Of a DNA stretch of 50,189 bases, positions 34,548 through 45,140 are shown one piece after another. This DNA is from Candidatus Paracaedibacter acanthamoebae (lineage in GTDB: Bacteria > Pseudomonadota > Alphaproteobacteria > Paracaedibacterales > Paracaedibacteraceae): the NCBI RefSeq assembly GCF_000742835.1, contig NZ_CP008941.1:1707501-1757689 (forward strand). Reading direction: 5' to 3'. Within the stretch, counting starts at the first letter, position 1; every line of letters begins with the position of its first letter. The notes below the pieces were generated by a model. That model searched no databases and had not been told where the DNA came from. It saw nothing but the letters and a program-made list of their open reading frames with translations. The translations under genes and the position numbers were made by a program.

Positions 34548-36935
34548 CTATTGCATCCCAGCAGGACTTGGAGAAACAGAGTGGTTTTTCTCAACCCACT
34601 GTATGGGCTTAAGGGCAGAAATAAGAGCTTCTTTAAGAACTTCATCTGCTGTTGCGACCGGGATAATCTTAATTCCTTTCTTGACGTTTTCTGGAATATC
34701 GTCAAGATCTTTCTCATTGTCGATCGGAATCAAGACTTTTTTAATACCCCCGCGGTGAGCTGCCAACATCTTCTCTTTTAATCCACCAATTTGAAGAACA
34801 CGCCCTCTCAAAGTGATTTCACCCGTCATGGCCACATCCTTATTTACCGGAATGGATGTTAAAGCTGACACAATGGATGTACACATAGCAACGCCTGCCG
34901 ATGGACCATCCTTTGGAATGGCACCTTCCGGAACGTGAATGTGAATATCGCGCTTTTCAAATATTTCCGGATCAATTCCAAAACGTGGCGCTTGCGAACG
35001 AATGTAACTAACAGCAGCTTGGATTGATTCTTGCATAACATCGCCAAGCTTACCTGTGATCATCGTCTTACCTTTACCAGGAACAACAACAGCTTCAATG
35101 GTTAACAAGTCGCCACCAACTTCTGTCCACGCTAAGCCTGTTGTCGCCCCAACAGCGTCTTGTTCTTCAACCTGACCGTAATGGAATTTAGGAACCCCCG
35201 CGTATTTACTCAAATTCTTGGCTGTAATACTAACAACTTTAACTTGATCAACCAGAATTTCCTTAATGGCTTTACGCGCCAAATTGGCAATTTCTCGTTC
35301 CAGATTGCGCACACCTGCTTCACGCGTATAAAGACGAACTAGATTTTTCAAGACCTCCTCATCGATCATCAGTTCATTTTTCTTGAGGCCGTGAACTTCC
35401 ATTTCTTTTGGAACTAAATGCTGTTTAGCAATTTCGATTTTTTCATCCTCTGTATAACCGGGCAGACGAATAATTTCCATACGATCCAACAATGGTTGCG
35501 ACATCTTCAATGTATTGGCTGTCGTCACAAACATTACATCGGATAAATCATAATCAACCTCTAAGTAGTGATCATTAAAGGTAGCGTTCTGTTCTGGATC
35601 TAAAACTTCCAGCAACGCTGAGGCGGGGTCTCCGCGCCAATCCGCCCCCATTTTATCAATCTCATCTAATAAGAACAAAGGATTACTGGTCTTAGCTTTC
35701 CGCATGCTTTGAATAATCTTACCCGGCATCGATCCGATATAGGTTCGGCGGTGGCCGCGCACCTCAGCCTCATCCCGGACACCGCCCAGGGCAACCCGTA
35801 CGAAATGACGCCCAGTAGCCTGCGCAATTGATTTACCAAGAGATGTCTTACCCACACCGGGAGGTCCCACCAAGCACAAGATTTGCCCTCGCACTTTACC
35901 CACGCGTGCTTGAACAGCTAGGTATTCCAGAATACGCTCTTTAACTTTATCTAAGCCGCAGTGATCCCGATCAAGAATTCGACGCGCCTCTGCTAAATCT
36001 TTTTTGACTCGACTGCGATGTTGCCAGGGGATATTGAGCATCCAATCAAGATAGTTGCGCACAACCGTCGCTTCCGCTGACATAGGATTCATAGCGCGCA
36101 GTTTCTTCAGCTCTGCTGTGCACTTTTCTCGCGCCTCTTTACTAAGTTTAATCTTACGGATCTTGGTTTCAAACTCAGAAAGCTCATCCTTCGCTTCATC
36201 CACATCGCCTAACTCTTTTTGAATAGCCTTCATCTGCTCATTCAAATAATAATCGCGCTGTGTCTTTTCCATTTGCTTTTTAACGCGATTACGGATGCGT
36301 TTTTCGACTTGCATCACACTAATCTCGCCTTCAATCATGGATAAAAGCTCTTCCAATCGATCCCCGACGCCGGCCATTTCCAAAAGTTTTTGCTTTTCCG
36401 CAATCTTTAAGGATAAATAGGACGCAATTGTATCCGCCAGCTTAGCAGGATCATCAATTTGATTAATGGTCACCAAAACATCCGGTGGAATTTTACGATT
36501 TAACTTAATGTATTGCTCGAATAGAGCGATGAGACTGCGCGTGACAGCCTCCAACTCTTCCTCAGAGCGTTCCTCTACAAGATCCAACGGCTCCGCATAA
36601 GCTTCAAAATAGTCAAGTTGGTCAGAATATTGAACAATTCGCACCCGACGCACGCCTTCAACCAAAACTTTAACGGTGCCATCTGGTAGCTTTAAAAGCT
36701 GCAAGACACTGCCAATCGTCCCAATGGTGTAAAGGTCAGTCGTCGACGGATCGTCCAAGGCTGGATTCTTCTGTGTCACAAGCAAAACCTGCTTGTCTTC
36801 CCCGCGCATAACATCTTCTAAAGCCCGAACAGATTTTTCACGCCCTACAAACAAAGGCACAATCATGTGAGGAAAAACAACAATATCTCTCAACGGGAGC
36901 ACGGGATACTTAGTACCGTTCATCTGTCCCTGCAT
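34548..36935 (-). CDS. lon: ATP-dependent protease Lon
   Basis: 795 residues. The N-terminal substrate domain is [22 protein letters not shown]. The AAA+ motor has Walker [16 protein letters not shown] near 362, and the S16 protease domain has [11 protein letters not shown] (Ser near 680) and [10 protein letters not shown] (Lys near 722). It degrades damaged and regulatory proteins in the cytoplasm. It follows clpX by 23 bp on the same strand. The stop codon directly abuts the palindromic array, so the transcript's 3' end would run into those hairpins. Confidence 0.97.
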   Translation of the reverse strand: MQGQMNGTKYPVLPLRDIVVFPHMIVPLFVGREKSVRALEDVMRGEDKQVLLVTQKNPALDDPSTTDLYTIGTIGSVLQLLKLPDGTVKVLVEGVRRVRIVQYSDQLDYFEAYAEPLDLVEERSEEELEAVTRSLIALFEQYIKLNRKIPPDVLVTINQIDDPAKLADTIASYLSLKIAEKQKLLEMAGVGDRLEELLSMIEGEISVMQVEKRIRNRVKKQMEKTQRDYYLNEQMKAIQKELGDVDEAKDELSEFETKIRKIKLSKEAREKCTAELKKLRAMNPMSAEATVVRNYLDWMLNIPWQHRSRVKKDLAEARRILDRDHCGLDKVKERILEYLAVQARVGKVRGQILCLVGPPGVGKTSLGKSIAQATGRHFVRVALGGVRDEAEVRGHRRTYIGSMPGKIIQSMRKAKTSNPLFLLDEIDKMGADWRGDPASALLEVLDPEQNATFNDHYLEVDYDLSDVMFVTTANTLKMSQPLLDRMEIIRLPGYTEDEKIEIAKQHLVPKEMEVHGLKKNELMIDEEVLKNLVRLYTREAGVRNLEREIANLARKAIKEILVDQVKVVSITAKNLSKYAGVPKFHYGQVEEQDAVGATTGLAWTEVGGDLLTIEAVVVPGKGKTMITGKLGDVMQESIQAAVSYIRSQAPRFGIDPEIFEKRDIHIHVPEGAIPKDGPSAGVAMCTSIVSALTSIPVNKDVAMTGEITLRGRVLQIGGLKEKMLAAHRGGIKKVLIPIDNEKDLDDIPENVKKGIKIIPVATADEVLKEALISALKPIQWVEKNHSVSPSPAGMQ

Positions 36936-36958
36936 TTACTTACCCTCTTATTGTCTTT

Positions 36959-38227
36959 TTAGTTATCAGATCCTGTCTTATCTGCTCGCTTCTGTGCAAG
37001 CATTTTTAATGGTTGAGCCCGTCCTTCCACAACTTCCTTATTGATAACAACTTCTTCCACATCTTCATAGCTTGGTAATTCGAACATTGTATCAAGTAGA
37101 ATAGCTTCAAGAATCGACCTTAAACCACGTGCCCCTGTTTTGCGAGCAATCGCTTTTTTCGCAACCCCCATCAATGCATCTTCCGTAAAGGAAAGCTTCA
37201 CGTCTTCCATTTCAAAGAGTCGCTGATACTGCTTAACCAAAGCATTTTTAGGTTTAGTCAAAATCTCAACCAAAACTTCGGCTGTCAAATCGGTCAATGT
37301 AGCAATCACCGGCAAGCGACCAATGAATTCTGGAATGAGACCAAATTTCAATAAATCTTCTGGTTCTAAATCTTGCAAGATCTCACCCGGCGTCCGATCA
37401 TCAGGTCCTCGAACATCAGCGCCGAACCCAATTGCAACACCTTTACCACGGCTTGAAATGATTCGATCAATTCCCGCAAAAGCTCCGCCACAAATAAACA
37501 AAATGTTTGTCGTATCAACCTGCAAGAATTCTTGCTGCGGGTGCTTCCGGCCGCCTTGTGGTGGAACTGACGCCACTGTACCTTCCATGATCTTCAACAA
37601 CGCCTGCTGCACCCCTTCCCCGGACACATCACGGGTAATGGATGGATTGTCTGATTTACGAGAAATCTTATCAACCTCATCAATGTAAACAATGCCGCGT
37701 TGGGCGCGCTCAACATTATAATCTGCTGCTTGAAGTAAGCGTAAAATAATATTTTCTACATCCTCACCAACATACCCAGCTTCTGTCAGCGTCGTCGCAT
37801 CTGCCATGGTAAATGGGACATCAATAATACGAGCAAGCGTTTGGGCTAGTAAAGTCTTACCACTCCCGGTGGGTCCAACCAACAGGATATTGGACTTCGC
37901 AATCTCAATATCGGCTCCTTTGCCACCGTTATTCAACCGTTTATAGTGATTGTGAACCGCCACCGACAAAACTTTTTTAGCCTGTTCCTGCCCGATCACA
38001 TATTCATCTAAAACTTTACAGATTTCCATTGGTGAGGGAATACCCTCAGCATCTTTAGAAAATGTAGCACGGCTTTCTTCCCGAATAATATCCGTACATA
38101 GCTCTACACACTCATCGCAGATAAAAACTGTCGGTCCCGCAATGAGTTTACGCACCTCGTGCTGGCTTTTACCGCAGAAAGAACAATACAAAGTGTTCTT
38201 AACATCTGTTCCACTGGTTTTACTCAT
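36959..38227 (-). CDS. clpX: ClpX ATPase, unfoldase of ClpXP
   Basis: 422 residues. The zinc-binding domain [19 protein letters not shown] (about residues 14-43) is followed by the AAA+ motor with Walker [13 protein letters not shown] near 119, VYIDEVDKI, the pore loop region and the sensor-2 end [10 protein letters not shown]. The IGF-type ClpP loop is present as IGFGAD. clpP, which normally lies directly upstream, is absent: the next 430 bp are non-coding. Confidence 0.97.
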   Translation of the reverse strand: MSKTSGTDVKNTLYCSFCGKSQHEVRKLIAGPTVFICDECVELCTDIIREESRATFSKDAEGIPSPMEICKVLDEYVIGQEQAKKVLSVAVHNHYKRLNNGGKGADIEIAKSNILLVGPTGSGKTLLAQTLARIIDVPFTMADATTLTEAGYVGEDVENIILRLLQAADYNVERAQRGIVYIDEVDKISRKSDNPSITRDVSGEGVQQALLKIMEGTVASVPPQGGRKHPQQEFLQVDTTNILFICGGAFAGIDRIISSRGKGVAIGFGADVRGPDDRTPGEILQDLEPEDLLKFGLIPEFIGRLPVIATLTDLTAEVLVEILTKPKNALVKQYQRLFEMEDVKLSFTEDALMGVAKKAIARKTGARGLRSILEAILLDTMFELPSYEDVEEVVINKEVVEGRAQPLKMLAQKRADKTGSDN

Positions 38228-38659
38228 GCTTGACTCCTAAAATCTCCTATGTATCATAATCTTTTTTACAAAAAAGACAATGATCACAAGTGCCCTTTTC
38301 AATTATAAGTATGTATCCTAAAATCTAAATAAATAGTTAAATAAAATCCCTCTTAACTATTTTATGGGAAATTAGAAAGCCTTACCTTGCCAGAAAAACT
38401 TATGACTTCCAAGACTTTTCAGCCATCATCACAACAATTTTAGCGATATAGAGCTCTGATTGCCAGCATAAATTAAAACATTGAAGGACTCTACCTTTCA
38501 TAATGATTCAAAAATCATCAATTTTAAACATGAGATTTTAGTGATTTTTTGACCTACCCATTTGCGCAGAGTCGTAAGCAAGCTCAATAACCAATATATC
38601 GTTGACCCTTTTACGCCATTCAAGGTAATCTTAACCATAAAATAAGAGAGGGATATACC
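38228..38659. other. Gene-free divergent region between clpX and tkt
   Basis: 432 bp without a believable frame. Before tkt I see TTGACC (38602-38607) and TAATCT (38626-38631) spaced by 18 nt, a likely tkt promoter. The part near clpX is AT-rich and should hold its promoter. No remnant of clpP is visible. Confidence 0.45.
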
Positions 38660-40660
38660 GTGCAAACTGCGATAAAACCACAAGATCAAGCACCTTATAA
38701 GCCGATGGCCAATGCAATCAGATTTCTAAGTGCCGATGCGGTCGAAAAAGCAAAATCCGGCCACCCCGGCATGCCCATGGGGATGGCTGATGTTGCAACC
38801 GTCCTATTTCGTGATTTCTTAAAATATGATCCAGCCGCACCCCACTGGCCGAACCGAGATCGTTTTATCCTGAGTGCCGGCCATGGCTCTATGCTGCTTT
38901 ACTCTCTTCTCTATTTAACAGGATATAAAGATATTACACTGGAAGAGCTGCGTCACTTTCGTCAATTAGATGCTAAAACTGCTGGCCATCCCGAATACGG
39001 TCATGCGGCCGGCATTGAAACCACCACCGGCCCTCTAGGCCAAGGAATCAGTAATGCGGTCGGCATGGCGTTAGCCGAACAAATCTTTCATGCTGAATTT
39101 CCTGATCTGGTTGACCACAAAACCTATGTTATTGCCAGCGACGGTGATTTAATGGAGGGAATCTCTCAAGAAGCCATCTCTCTGGCTGGACATTGGGGTT
39201 TGAAAAACCTTATTGTTTTGTATGATGACAACAGCATTTCCATCGATGGCGATACTAATCTGGCTTTTACCGATGATACTCAGCGTCGATTTGAAGCCTG
39301 CTATTGGGAAATTCTGACAATTGATGGTCATAACTTTGAGGCCATTGCTAACGCTCTCAGCCGCGCTCAACAAGCTCAACGTCCTATCCTTATTCGCTGT
39401 AAAACACGGATTGCTGAAGGGGCACCAACGAAAGCAGGAACTTCCTCTAGCCATGGCTCCCCCTTAGGCCCCCATGAAATTGCTCAAATGCGGCAAAATC
39501 TTGACTGGGATGCCCAACCCTTTGACATTCCAGCGGACATTTTGGCTGAATGGCGAGAAGCAGGTGAGCGACATAGAGCAAAGCGTCAAGAATGGGAAGC
39601 CCATTTTAACAGACATCCTGACTCCAAAGAGATCTCTCGTCGCCTCAACCATGAACGACAACCATCCGTTAAGGATGCTCTTAAATCTGTTATCTTATCT
39701 TATATAGATATGCCGGTAGAAAGAGCCACCCGCCAACTCTCTCAAGAGGTCTTAGAACGTATAGCACCGTTGATGCCAGAGTTAATCGGCGGATCTGCTG
39801 ACTTAACGGGATCTAATAATACAAAGGCAAAACCTCAACGCATTATTAATCGCGATAATTTTGCTGGGAACTATATCCATTATGGTGTGCGGGAGCATGG
39901 CATGGCGGCAATTATGAATGGTCTTTCCTTATATGGCGGTTTCCGACCCTATGGAGGAACATTCTTGATCTTTAGTGACTATTTACGTCCCGCCCTCAGG
40001 CTATCGGCTTTAATGCATCAACCGGTTATTTATGTACTGACCCATGACTCCATTGGATTGGGGGAAGACGGCCCCACTCATCAGCCGATAGAACATCTCG
40101 CAGCCCTCAGGGCAATTCCCAACTTGAATGTTTTTCGTCCGGCCGATGGGATTGAAGTCACTGAGTGTTGGGACTTAGCCTTGAACACTCCCGATCGGCC
40201 AAGTGTTCTTGCCCTCACCCGTCAAAATGTCAGACAAATTCGTTTAAAAGATAGTCAAAAGAATTTATCAGGATTAGGGGGATATGTGGCATGGGGAGAT
40301 GCTGAGCAACGAGACTTAACTCTTATTGCCACGGGGTCCGAAGTTGGCCTTGCTGTTGAGGTTGCCGAAACATTGGCAGAGCAGTCCATCAAAGCAACGG
40401 TTATTTCAATGCCCTGTACACGATTGTTTGATGAACAACCCAAGGATTATAGAAAATCTGTATTGGGCTCAGCGCCTCGTTTTGCGATCGAAGCAGCCTC
40501 TCCCTATGGGTGGGAAAGATACGTGGGTGAGTCAGACCATATTTTTGGCATTCCAAGTTTTGGAGCCTCGGCACCCTATCAAGATTTATATGATAAATTC
40601 GGCCTAACTGTTGAAAAGATCGTGCCAAAAATTTTAAAGCAGATTCAAAAGAATGACTAA
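38660..40660 (+). CDS. tkt: Transketolase
   Basis: 666 residues, full length. TPP and active-site motifs in order: SGHPGMPMGMAD, SAGHGSMLLYSLLYLTG, GPLGQGISNAVGMA, SDGDLMEGISQEA, YDDNSISIDG, VREHGMAAIMNG, and HDSIGLGEDGPTHQP. It moves two-carbon units between sugar phosphates. The start is GTG with GAGAGGG about 8 nt before it. The gene is followed by a short nucleotidyltransferase gene and a GAPDH gene on the same strand. Confidence 0.96.
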   Translation: MQTAIKPQDQAPYKPMANAIRFLSADAVEKAKSGHPGMPMGMADVATVLFRDFLKYDPAAPHWPNRDRFILSAGHGSMLLYSLLYLTGYKDITLEELRHFRQLDAKTAGHPEYGHAAGIETTTGPLGQGISNAVGMALAEQIFHAEFPDLVDHKTYVIASDGDLMEGISQEAISLAGHWGLKNLIVLYDDNSISIDGDTNLAFTDDTQRRFEACYWEILTIDGHNFEAIANALSRAQQAQRPILIRCKTRIAEGAPTKAGTSSSHGSPLGPHEIAQMRQNLDWDAQPFDIPADILAEWREAGERHRAKRQEWEAHFNRHPDSKEISRRLNHERQPSVKDALKSVILSYIDMPVERATRQLSQEVLERIAPLMPELIGGSADLTGSNNTKAKPQRIINRDNFAGNYIHYGVREHGMAAIMNGLSLYGGFRPYGGTFLIFSDYLRPALRLSALMHQPVIYVLTHDSIGLGEDGPTHQPIEHLAALRAIPNLNVFRPADGIEVTECWDLALNTPDRPSVLALTRQNVRQIRLKDSQKNLSGLGGYVAWGDAEQRDLTLIATGSEVGLAVEVAETLAEQSIKATVISMPCTRLFDEQPKDYRKSVLGSAPRFAIEAASPYGWERYVGESDHIFGIPSFGASAPYQDLYDKFGLTVEKIVPKILKQIQKND

Positions 40661-40880
40661 GGGGATGTGCATCAACGACCAAGAAATGACGGCCATCAAA
40701 AATCGATTTAAGGAACTATTCTGCGATAGTGATCCACTATGGCTTTTTGGCTCCCGCGTCAATCTTGACGACCACGGCGGCGACATTGACTTATTTATTG
40801 ACACATCGATTCTTAAAGAACTAGCTATTTTCTGGCACTCCCTCCGCCCTAAAATTTTAACCTTACTTAATACCAACTAA
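40653..40880 (+). CDS. Short MNT-type nucleotidyltransferase domain protein
   Basis: 75 residues overlapping the tkt stop by 8 bp. The block [21 protein letters not shown] is the GS..(8-10)..DxD motif of minimal nucleotidyltransferases, the antitoxin half of HEPN/MNT modules. The usual C-terminal third (a later Asp and a last helix) is missing, as the protein ends at LLNTN. No HEPN partner is adjacent. It may be a truncated relic or a stand-alone small enzyme. The start could also be the ATG at 40665. Confidence 0.65.
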   Translation: MTKGMCINDQEMTAIKNRFKELFCDSDPLWLFGSRVNLDDHGGDIDLFIDTSILKELAIFWHSLRPKILTLLNTN

Positions 40881-40893
40881 TGGAGACTCTTTA

Positions 40894-41913
40894 ATGACTA
40901 TTCGCGTCGCAATAAATGGCTTTGGTCGCATCGGTCGCATGATTTTGCGAGCCCTGGCTGAAAACAAACGATCTGAATTTCAGGTCGTTGCGCTCAATGA
41001 TCTTGGATCATTGGACGCAAACGCCCATCTCTTCAAATATGATTCCATCCATGGGCGTTTCCCAGGCACTGTCGTGACCACAGCTGACACAATGGATGTT
41101 GGTCTGGGCGCTATGAAGGTGATTGCCGAAGCTAACCCAGAAAAACTGCCATGGAAAGAGCTTGGTATTGATATTGTCCTTGAATGCAGTGGTCGCTTTA
41201 CCGATAAAGATCAAGCAGCTAAGCACCTCACAGCTGGGGCTAAAAAGGTGATTGTATCGGCACCCTCGAAAGGAGCCGATGCCACTATTGTGATGGGCGT
41301 TAACCATGAAACCTTGACAAAGGATCACCATGTGATCTCTTGCGGTTCTTGCACAACCAACTGTTTAGCCCCTGTTGCCAAGGTTCTGCATCAAGGGCTT
41401 GGCATAGAGATGGGGTACATGACAACTATTCACGCTTATACAGGTGATCAGCGCTTGGTCGATACCTTGCACAGCGATATGCATCGTGCGAGAGCAGCCG
41501 CCATGTCCATGATTCCATCAACAACAGGGGCAGCCAAAGCCTTAGGATTAGTTCTCCCCGAACTACAAGGTAAGCTCGATGGCTGTGCCGTTCGCGTCCC
41601 CACAGCAAATGTTTCCATGATTGACCTAACATTTGTTGCAGGTCAATCAACCACAGTAAAGGAAATTAATGAGTTGATGAAAAAAGCATCCGAGGGCGCC
41701 CTGGGCAAAATTCTGTCTATTAACTCAGAACCCCTCGTCTCAATCGACTTTAATCACAGTGCTTATAGTTCTAACTTTGATACAACCCAAACTCAAGTTG
41801 TGGGTGATAAATTCTGTCGGGTTGTTTCTTGGTATGATAATGAATGGGGCTTCTCAAATCGTATGGGTGATCTAACGGCCCTGGTGGCAAGTTTGTGCTC
41901 AAGCACCAACTAA
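40894..41913 (+). CDS. gap: Glyceraldehyde-3-phosphate dehydrogenase
   Basis: 339 residues: NAD loop [19 protein letters not shown], the active-site Cys in [36 protein letters not shown], and [12 protein letters not shown]. The usual SNASCTTNC is SCGSCTTNC here, which keeps the catalytic Cys and changes two residues before it. Glycolytic role inferred; erythrose-4-phosphate dehydrogenase is a less likely alternative. It starts 13 bp after the MNT gene, in line with tkt. Confidence 0.95.
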   Translation: MTIRVAINGFGRIGRMILRALAENKRSEFQVVALNDLGSLDANAHLFKYDSIHGRFPGTVVTTADTMDVGLGAMKVIAEANPEKLPWKELGIDIVLECSGRFTDKDQAAKHLTAGAKKVIVSAPSKGADATIVMGVNHETLTKDHHVISCGSCTTNCLAPVAKVLHQGLGIEMGYMTTIHAYTGDQRLVDTLHSDMHRARAAAMSMIPSTTGAAKALGLVLPELQGKLDGCAVRVPTANVSMIDLTFVAGQSTTVKEINELMKKASEGALGKILSINSEPLVSIDFNHSAYSSNFDTTQTQVVGDKFCRVVSWYDNEWGFSNRMGDLTALVASLCSSTN

Positions 41914-41989
41914 TTTACTCTCATCTCTCTTAAAGGAAATTAAGGGATTCTTGTCATCATTTCCGCAAAGGGCTCTGTAAATAGTCAAA

Positions 41990-42018
41990 AAAGGAGGGGG
42001 TTTGCTTCCCTCTCCTTT
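41990..42018. terminator. Bidirectional terminator between gap and lipoprotein gene
   Basis: AAAGGAGGGGG pairs with CCCTCTCCTTT (10 of 11 bases) around a short loop. Six T follow the stem on the minus strand and a weaker T-run follows on the plus strand. It lies between the stops of two convergent genes and can serve both. Confidence 0.75.
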
Positions 42019-42050
42019 CTATAATATTTCAATAGAATGCTTAGCCCTTT

Positions 42051-42395
42051 TTATTGATCCTTCAGCATCGCTACGTTAAAGCTGGTGCCTCTGATTGGAT
42101 GGGTAGAGAAATTAATATCGACATCATAATCTTTCTGACAGGCCCGAACAACCCAGTGTTCGCTCCAAGATTGGCCATTATAAGGCCGTGTCACATACAT
42201 TTTCTTAACATTTTGAAGGCCTATATCTTCCTTACAGCTGGTATTGGCACGCACTGTGGTGGCAACAAAAGGCATAAGACTCGCTTGAAGTCGGGTATCT
42301 GTTAAGGTTCCACTAATACCCTGCGGCGTCTCATTACTACAGCTTATCAGCGCAATAGGTGTTACAACAAAAGCAACCAGTTTTTTAAGTTTCAT
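42051..42395 (-). CDS. Predicted lipoprotein, function unknown
   Basis: 114 residues. The N-terminus MKLKKLVAFVVTPIALISCSNE is a lipoprotein signal with the lipid-attached Cys at 19 (LISC). The mature part has two more Cys (near 54 and 84) that could form a disulfide, and a YVTRPYNGQSWSEHWVVRAC block. No domain is recognised, but similar short Cys-paired lipoproteins are common in proteobacteria. Single gene convergent with gap. Confidence 0.7.
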   Translation of the reverse strand: MKLKKLVAFVVTPIALISCSNETPQGISGTLTDTRLQASLMPFVATTVRANTSCKEDIGLQNVKKMYVTRPYNGQSWSEHWVVRACQKDYDVDINFSTHPIRGTSFNVAMLKDQ

Positions 42396-42531
42396 TTGTC
42401 TTTCTCCCTCTTTAAATGATGATTTGAGAGTAAAGCAAATTTAACGAAATTAAGTGGTTAAAAAACCCTAAATTATAACCATAAACAACGCTTCACAATA
42501 ACCTTTTGGAAGAGGTTTCCACAATCGTTAA

Positions 42532-43003
42532 CAGGCTACTTGCAATTTAGCTGCACGCCTTCAGGATTTAGAGCAGCAAGGTAGGCTTCAAAAGAAGAAA
42601 TCTGATCAGATTATTGTGTCAAAGAATTATGAATACAACTATTTGTATTTTATGGAGACACTAATTACCTATCTTCATAATAATCTTCGTTTTGGCGTTG
42701 TGAAACGTCTCCTAAAGGGGCCTAGGTGGAGAAATAGATAATTCTCGCAGTGGCTCACGAATAAGTTTAACACTTAATAAAGTTACCACTTCTATTCATG
42801 TGCATGATTCTAACAATGGTATTCTGGAAGGCGGACGGATTAGTTCATTAATAAAGTTTTTTATAGAAGCTGGTACAACTTTGCAAGACGATATAAGGAA
42901 GAATGAAATATATAGCTTCTCTAAAGGTTAAGGTGGGCGTCATAGAAAGCTTAAGGCGGCGATTCAAAATTTTTTCGATTACGTCGCCCAATGTTCCTTA
43001 TAA
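42532..43003 (+). pseudogene. Decayed gene, family not recognised
   Basis: In the 730-bp space between the lipoprotein gene and rarA, one frame (42532-42741) reads like protein (LAARLQDLEQQGRLQKK.., METLITYLHNNLRFGVVKRLLKG). It hands over around 42716-42741 to another frame (RISLTLNKVTTSIHVHDSNNG.., GGRISSLIKFFIEAG), which has one internal TAA at 42929 and then runs on (GGRHRKLKAAIQNFFDYVAQ) to 43003. No start codon context is visible. This looks like one gene broken by a frameshift and a stop. From 43046 to 43063 the sequence resembles the IS982 right end (16 of 18 bases), so a mobile-element origin is possible. Confidence 0.4.
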
Positions 43004-43127
43004 TAAAAAAATTACGGTGAAAACACCTGTATAAATCATATCTGATATCGAATTGACGTTAATTTTTGGGTGGGTTGGTATGGATATATCTTCCTTTAGG
43101 TCTCTATTGCTTGCTCACTGGAAATTT

Positions 43128-44423
43128 TTAGCCCTTCTTCATGGCTCGTTTTTTATGGCGAATTGCCTGCCAATAATCCAGACGCTTTTGAATTTCTCGT
43201 TCAAAGCCACGCTCCACAGGAGAATAAAATTGAGTCTCGGCCATATCATCCGGAAAGAATTTTTGCCCTGAATAAGCCCCCTCACTATCATGATCATATT
43301 GATAGCCTTTGCCATATCCTTCTTGCTCCATCAATTTAGTTGGAGCATTAAGGATATGTTTGGGGGGAGATTTTTCTCCTGTTGCAGCAGCAACTTTGGC
43401 GCTTGCTTTAAATGCCAAATAAACAGCATTGGATTTTGGCGCTGTTGCACAATAAACAACAGCATTCGCGATAGACAACTCCCCTTCGGGTGACCCTAAT
43501 CGTTCGTAGGCTTGATGAGCTGCCATTGCATGCATTAGGGCCTGGGGGTCAGCCAAGCCAATATCTTCGGCGGCAAATCGAACAACTCGGCGCGCAATAT
43601 ATAAGGGGGGCTCGCCGGCCTCGACCATGCGCTGAAACCAATACAACGCAGCATCAGGATCAGATCCACGCATGGACTTAATAAAGGCACTGATAATATT
43701 ATAGTGAAAATCTTGGTTTTTATCATAAAGGGCTAACCGCCGTTGTATACGTTCCCCCAGCTCCTCGGCTGTTAAATCATGGTCATCTTGATAATCCAGC
43801 ACAGTTTCAACCAGATTTAATAAATTCCGCCCATCCCCCCCTGCCATTTGAATTAAGGCTGTCCGGGCTTGCGGCATGAGAGGAAGGCGTTTTTGCGTCA
43901 ACCGTTCTGCTCGCTCTAGCAACTGCTCTGACGCCGTTTCATCGAGTAGATTCAGCGTTAAAACTCTCGCCCGCGACAGCAAAGCAGAATTCAACGCAAA
44001 AGACGGATTTTCGGTTGTCGCCCCCACTAAGGTAATCAATCCACTTTCAATCGGCCCTAAGAGGGCATCTTGTTGCGCCTTATTGAATCGATGAATTTCA
44101 TCGATAAACAACAGGATGCCGCTACGCCCTTGCGCGTGATCAAAAATCTTACGTAAGTCTGCCACGCCAGAAAAAACCGCTGATAACTGAACAAACTCTT
44201 GCTCTGTCTCAGTTGCAAGCAGCCGAGCTAGTGTTGTTTTCCCTGTACCAGGAGGGCCCCATAAAATGAGGGATGGTAATTTTTTAGCAGCAAGAAGTCG
44301 ACTTAAAATTCCCCCTGCTCCTGTTAGATGGTCTTGTCCGACAACCTCAGAAATATGCAAGGGTCGCAGCCGTTCAGCCAACGGTGCATGGGGGTTTGGA
44401 ATAGACGACAATAAATCATTCAT
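43128..44423 (-). CDS. rarA: Replication-associated recombination protein A
   Basis: 431 residues of the RarA/MgsA/WRNIP1 family: LAERLRPLHISEVVGQDHL, Walker A GPPGTGKTTLARLLA, Walker B LLFIDEIHRFNKAQQDALL, TLVGATTENPSF, SRARVLTL, and the C-terminal family region with KSMRGSDPDAALYWFQRM and a YQYDHDSEGAYSGQ block. It acts at stalled forks. I start it at ATG 44423 (MNDLLSS); the frame is open 22 codons upstream, but those residues are not family-like. Confidence 0.94.
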   Translation of the reverse strand: MNDLLSSIPNPHAPLAERLRPLHISEVVGQDHLTGAGGILSRLLAAKKLPSLILWGPPGTGKTTLARLLATETEQEFVQLSAVFSGVADLRKIFDHAQGRSGILLFIDEIHRFNKAQQDALLGPIESGLITLVGATTENPSFALNSALLSRARVLTLNLLDETASEQLLERAERLTQKRLPLMPQARTALIQMAGGDGRNLLNLVETVLDYQDDHDLTAEELGERIQRRLALYDKNQDFHYNIISAFIKSMRGSDPDAALYWFQRMVEAGEPPLYIARRVVRFAAEDIGLADPQALMHAMAAHQAYERLGSPEGELSIANAVVYCATAPKSNAVYLAFKASAKVAAATGEKSPPKHILNAPTKLMEQEGYGKGYQYDHDSEGAYSGQKFFPDDMAETQFYSPVERGFEREIQKRLDYWQAIRHKKRAMKKG

Positions 44424-44541
44424 TATCAGTGGTGGCCTTTTTATCAAATCTCTTGCAGCAAAAATGCCACAAAATCTGTATCTCAACAAAGCATGTTATT
44501 GATAGAGAGCTAAATAACCTGCTCTTTAACACCTCTCTTAT

Positions 44542-44988
44542 CTATAATGCTGTCAGCTGAATTGCGACAGAGTTAATACAATACCGCAATCCCATTGGCT
44601 CAGGCCCATCCGGGAAAACATGACCTAAATGACTATCACAGGTGTTGCACATTACTTCTACTCTGACTTGTGCTAATGATCTATCCATCTCATATTTGAC
44701 AGCGTTATCTTGAATAGGATGCGTAAAACTAGGCCAGCCGGTACCGGAGTCAAACTTAAGACGTGCCTCAAAAAGAGCACTATCACAGCAAATACAGGCA
44801 TAAATCCCAGGCTCATAGAGATGACATAAAGCACCCGAATAACTGGCTTCAGTTCCTTTTTGGCGAGTAATCCTAAATTCTTCAGGCGTTAACAGCTGCA
44901 ACCATTCAGCTTCTGTTTTTTCCACGCGATGATCGGGAACAGGGTTCCCCTCCATGGCATATCTAATAATATCATTCCAGTTTAGCAC
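44542..44988 (-). CDS. msrB: Peptide methionine (R)-S-oxide reductase
   Basis: 148 residues. Zinc sites CICCDSALF and CNTCDSHLGHVF, the substrate block FDSGTGWPSF, and the catalytic Cys in RYCINSVAIQL. It repairs oxidised methionine. No signal peptide, so cytosolic. It is divergent from petA, 152 bp apart from the petA start, which leaves space for two promoters. Confidence 0.95.
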   Translation of the reverse strand: MLNWNDIIRYAMEGNPVPDHRVEKTEAEWLQLLTPEEFRITRQKGTEASYSGALCHLYEPGIYACICCDSALFEARLKFDSGTGWPSFTHPIQDNAVKYEMDRSLAQVRVEVMCNTCDSHLGHVFPDGPEPMGLRYCINSVAIQLTAL

Positions 44989-45140
44989 GAAACTTCCCCT
45001 TCACTGTTATCACAAGATGAGAGTTTCATTAAGTATATTAGAAACCTGAACGTTCCATCTGCGTCATGCTGTCGCATTCAAAAACAAAGGAAATCAGGGT
45101 TAAATTAAATAGAAATAATTTTATCGAAAAGGGGCTCGGG

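Noticed and set aside
40653-40880. Complete HEPN/MNT toxin-antitoxin system
   Set aside because: No HEPN gene lies beside it; tkt and gap flank it directly.
45066-45140. Upstream ATG start for petA
   Set aside because: The 25 extra residues are atypical for the family, and the GTG at 45141 has a good ribosome site at the right distance.
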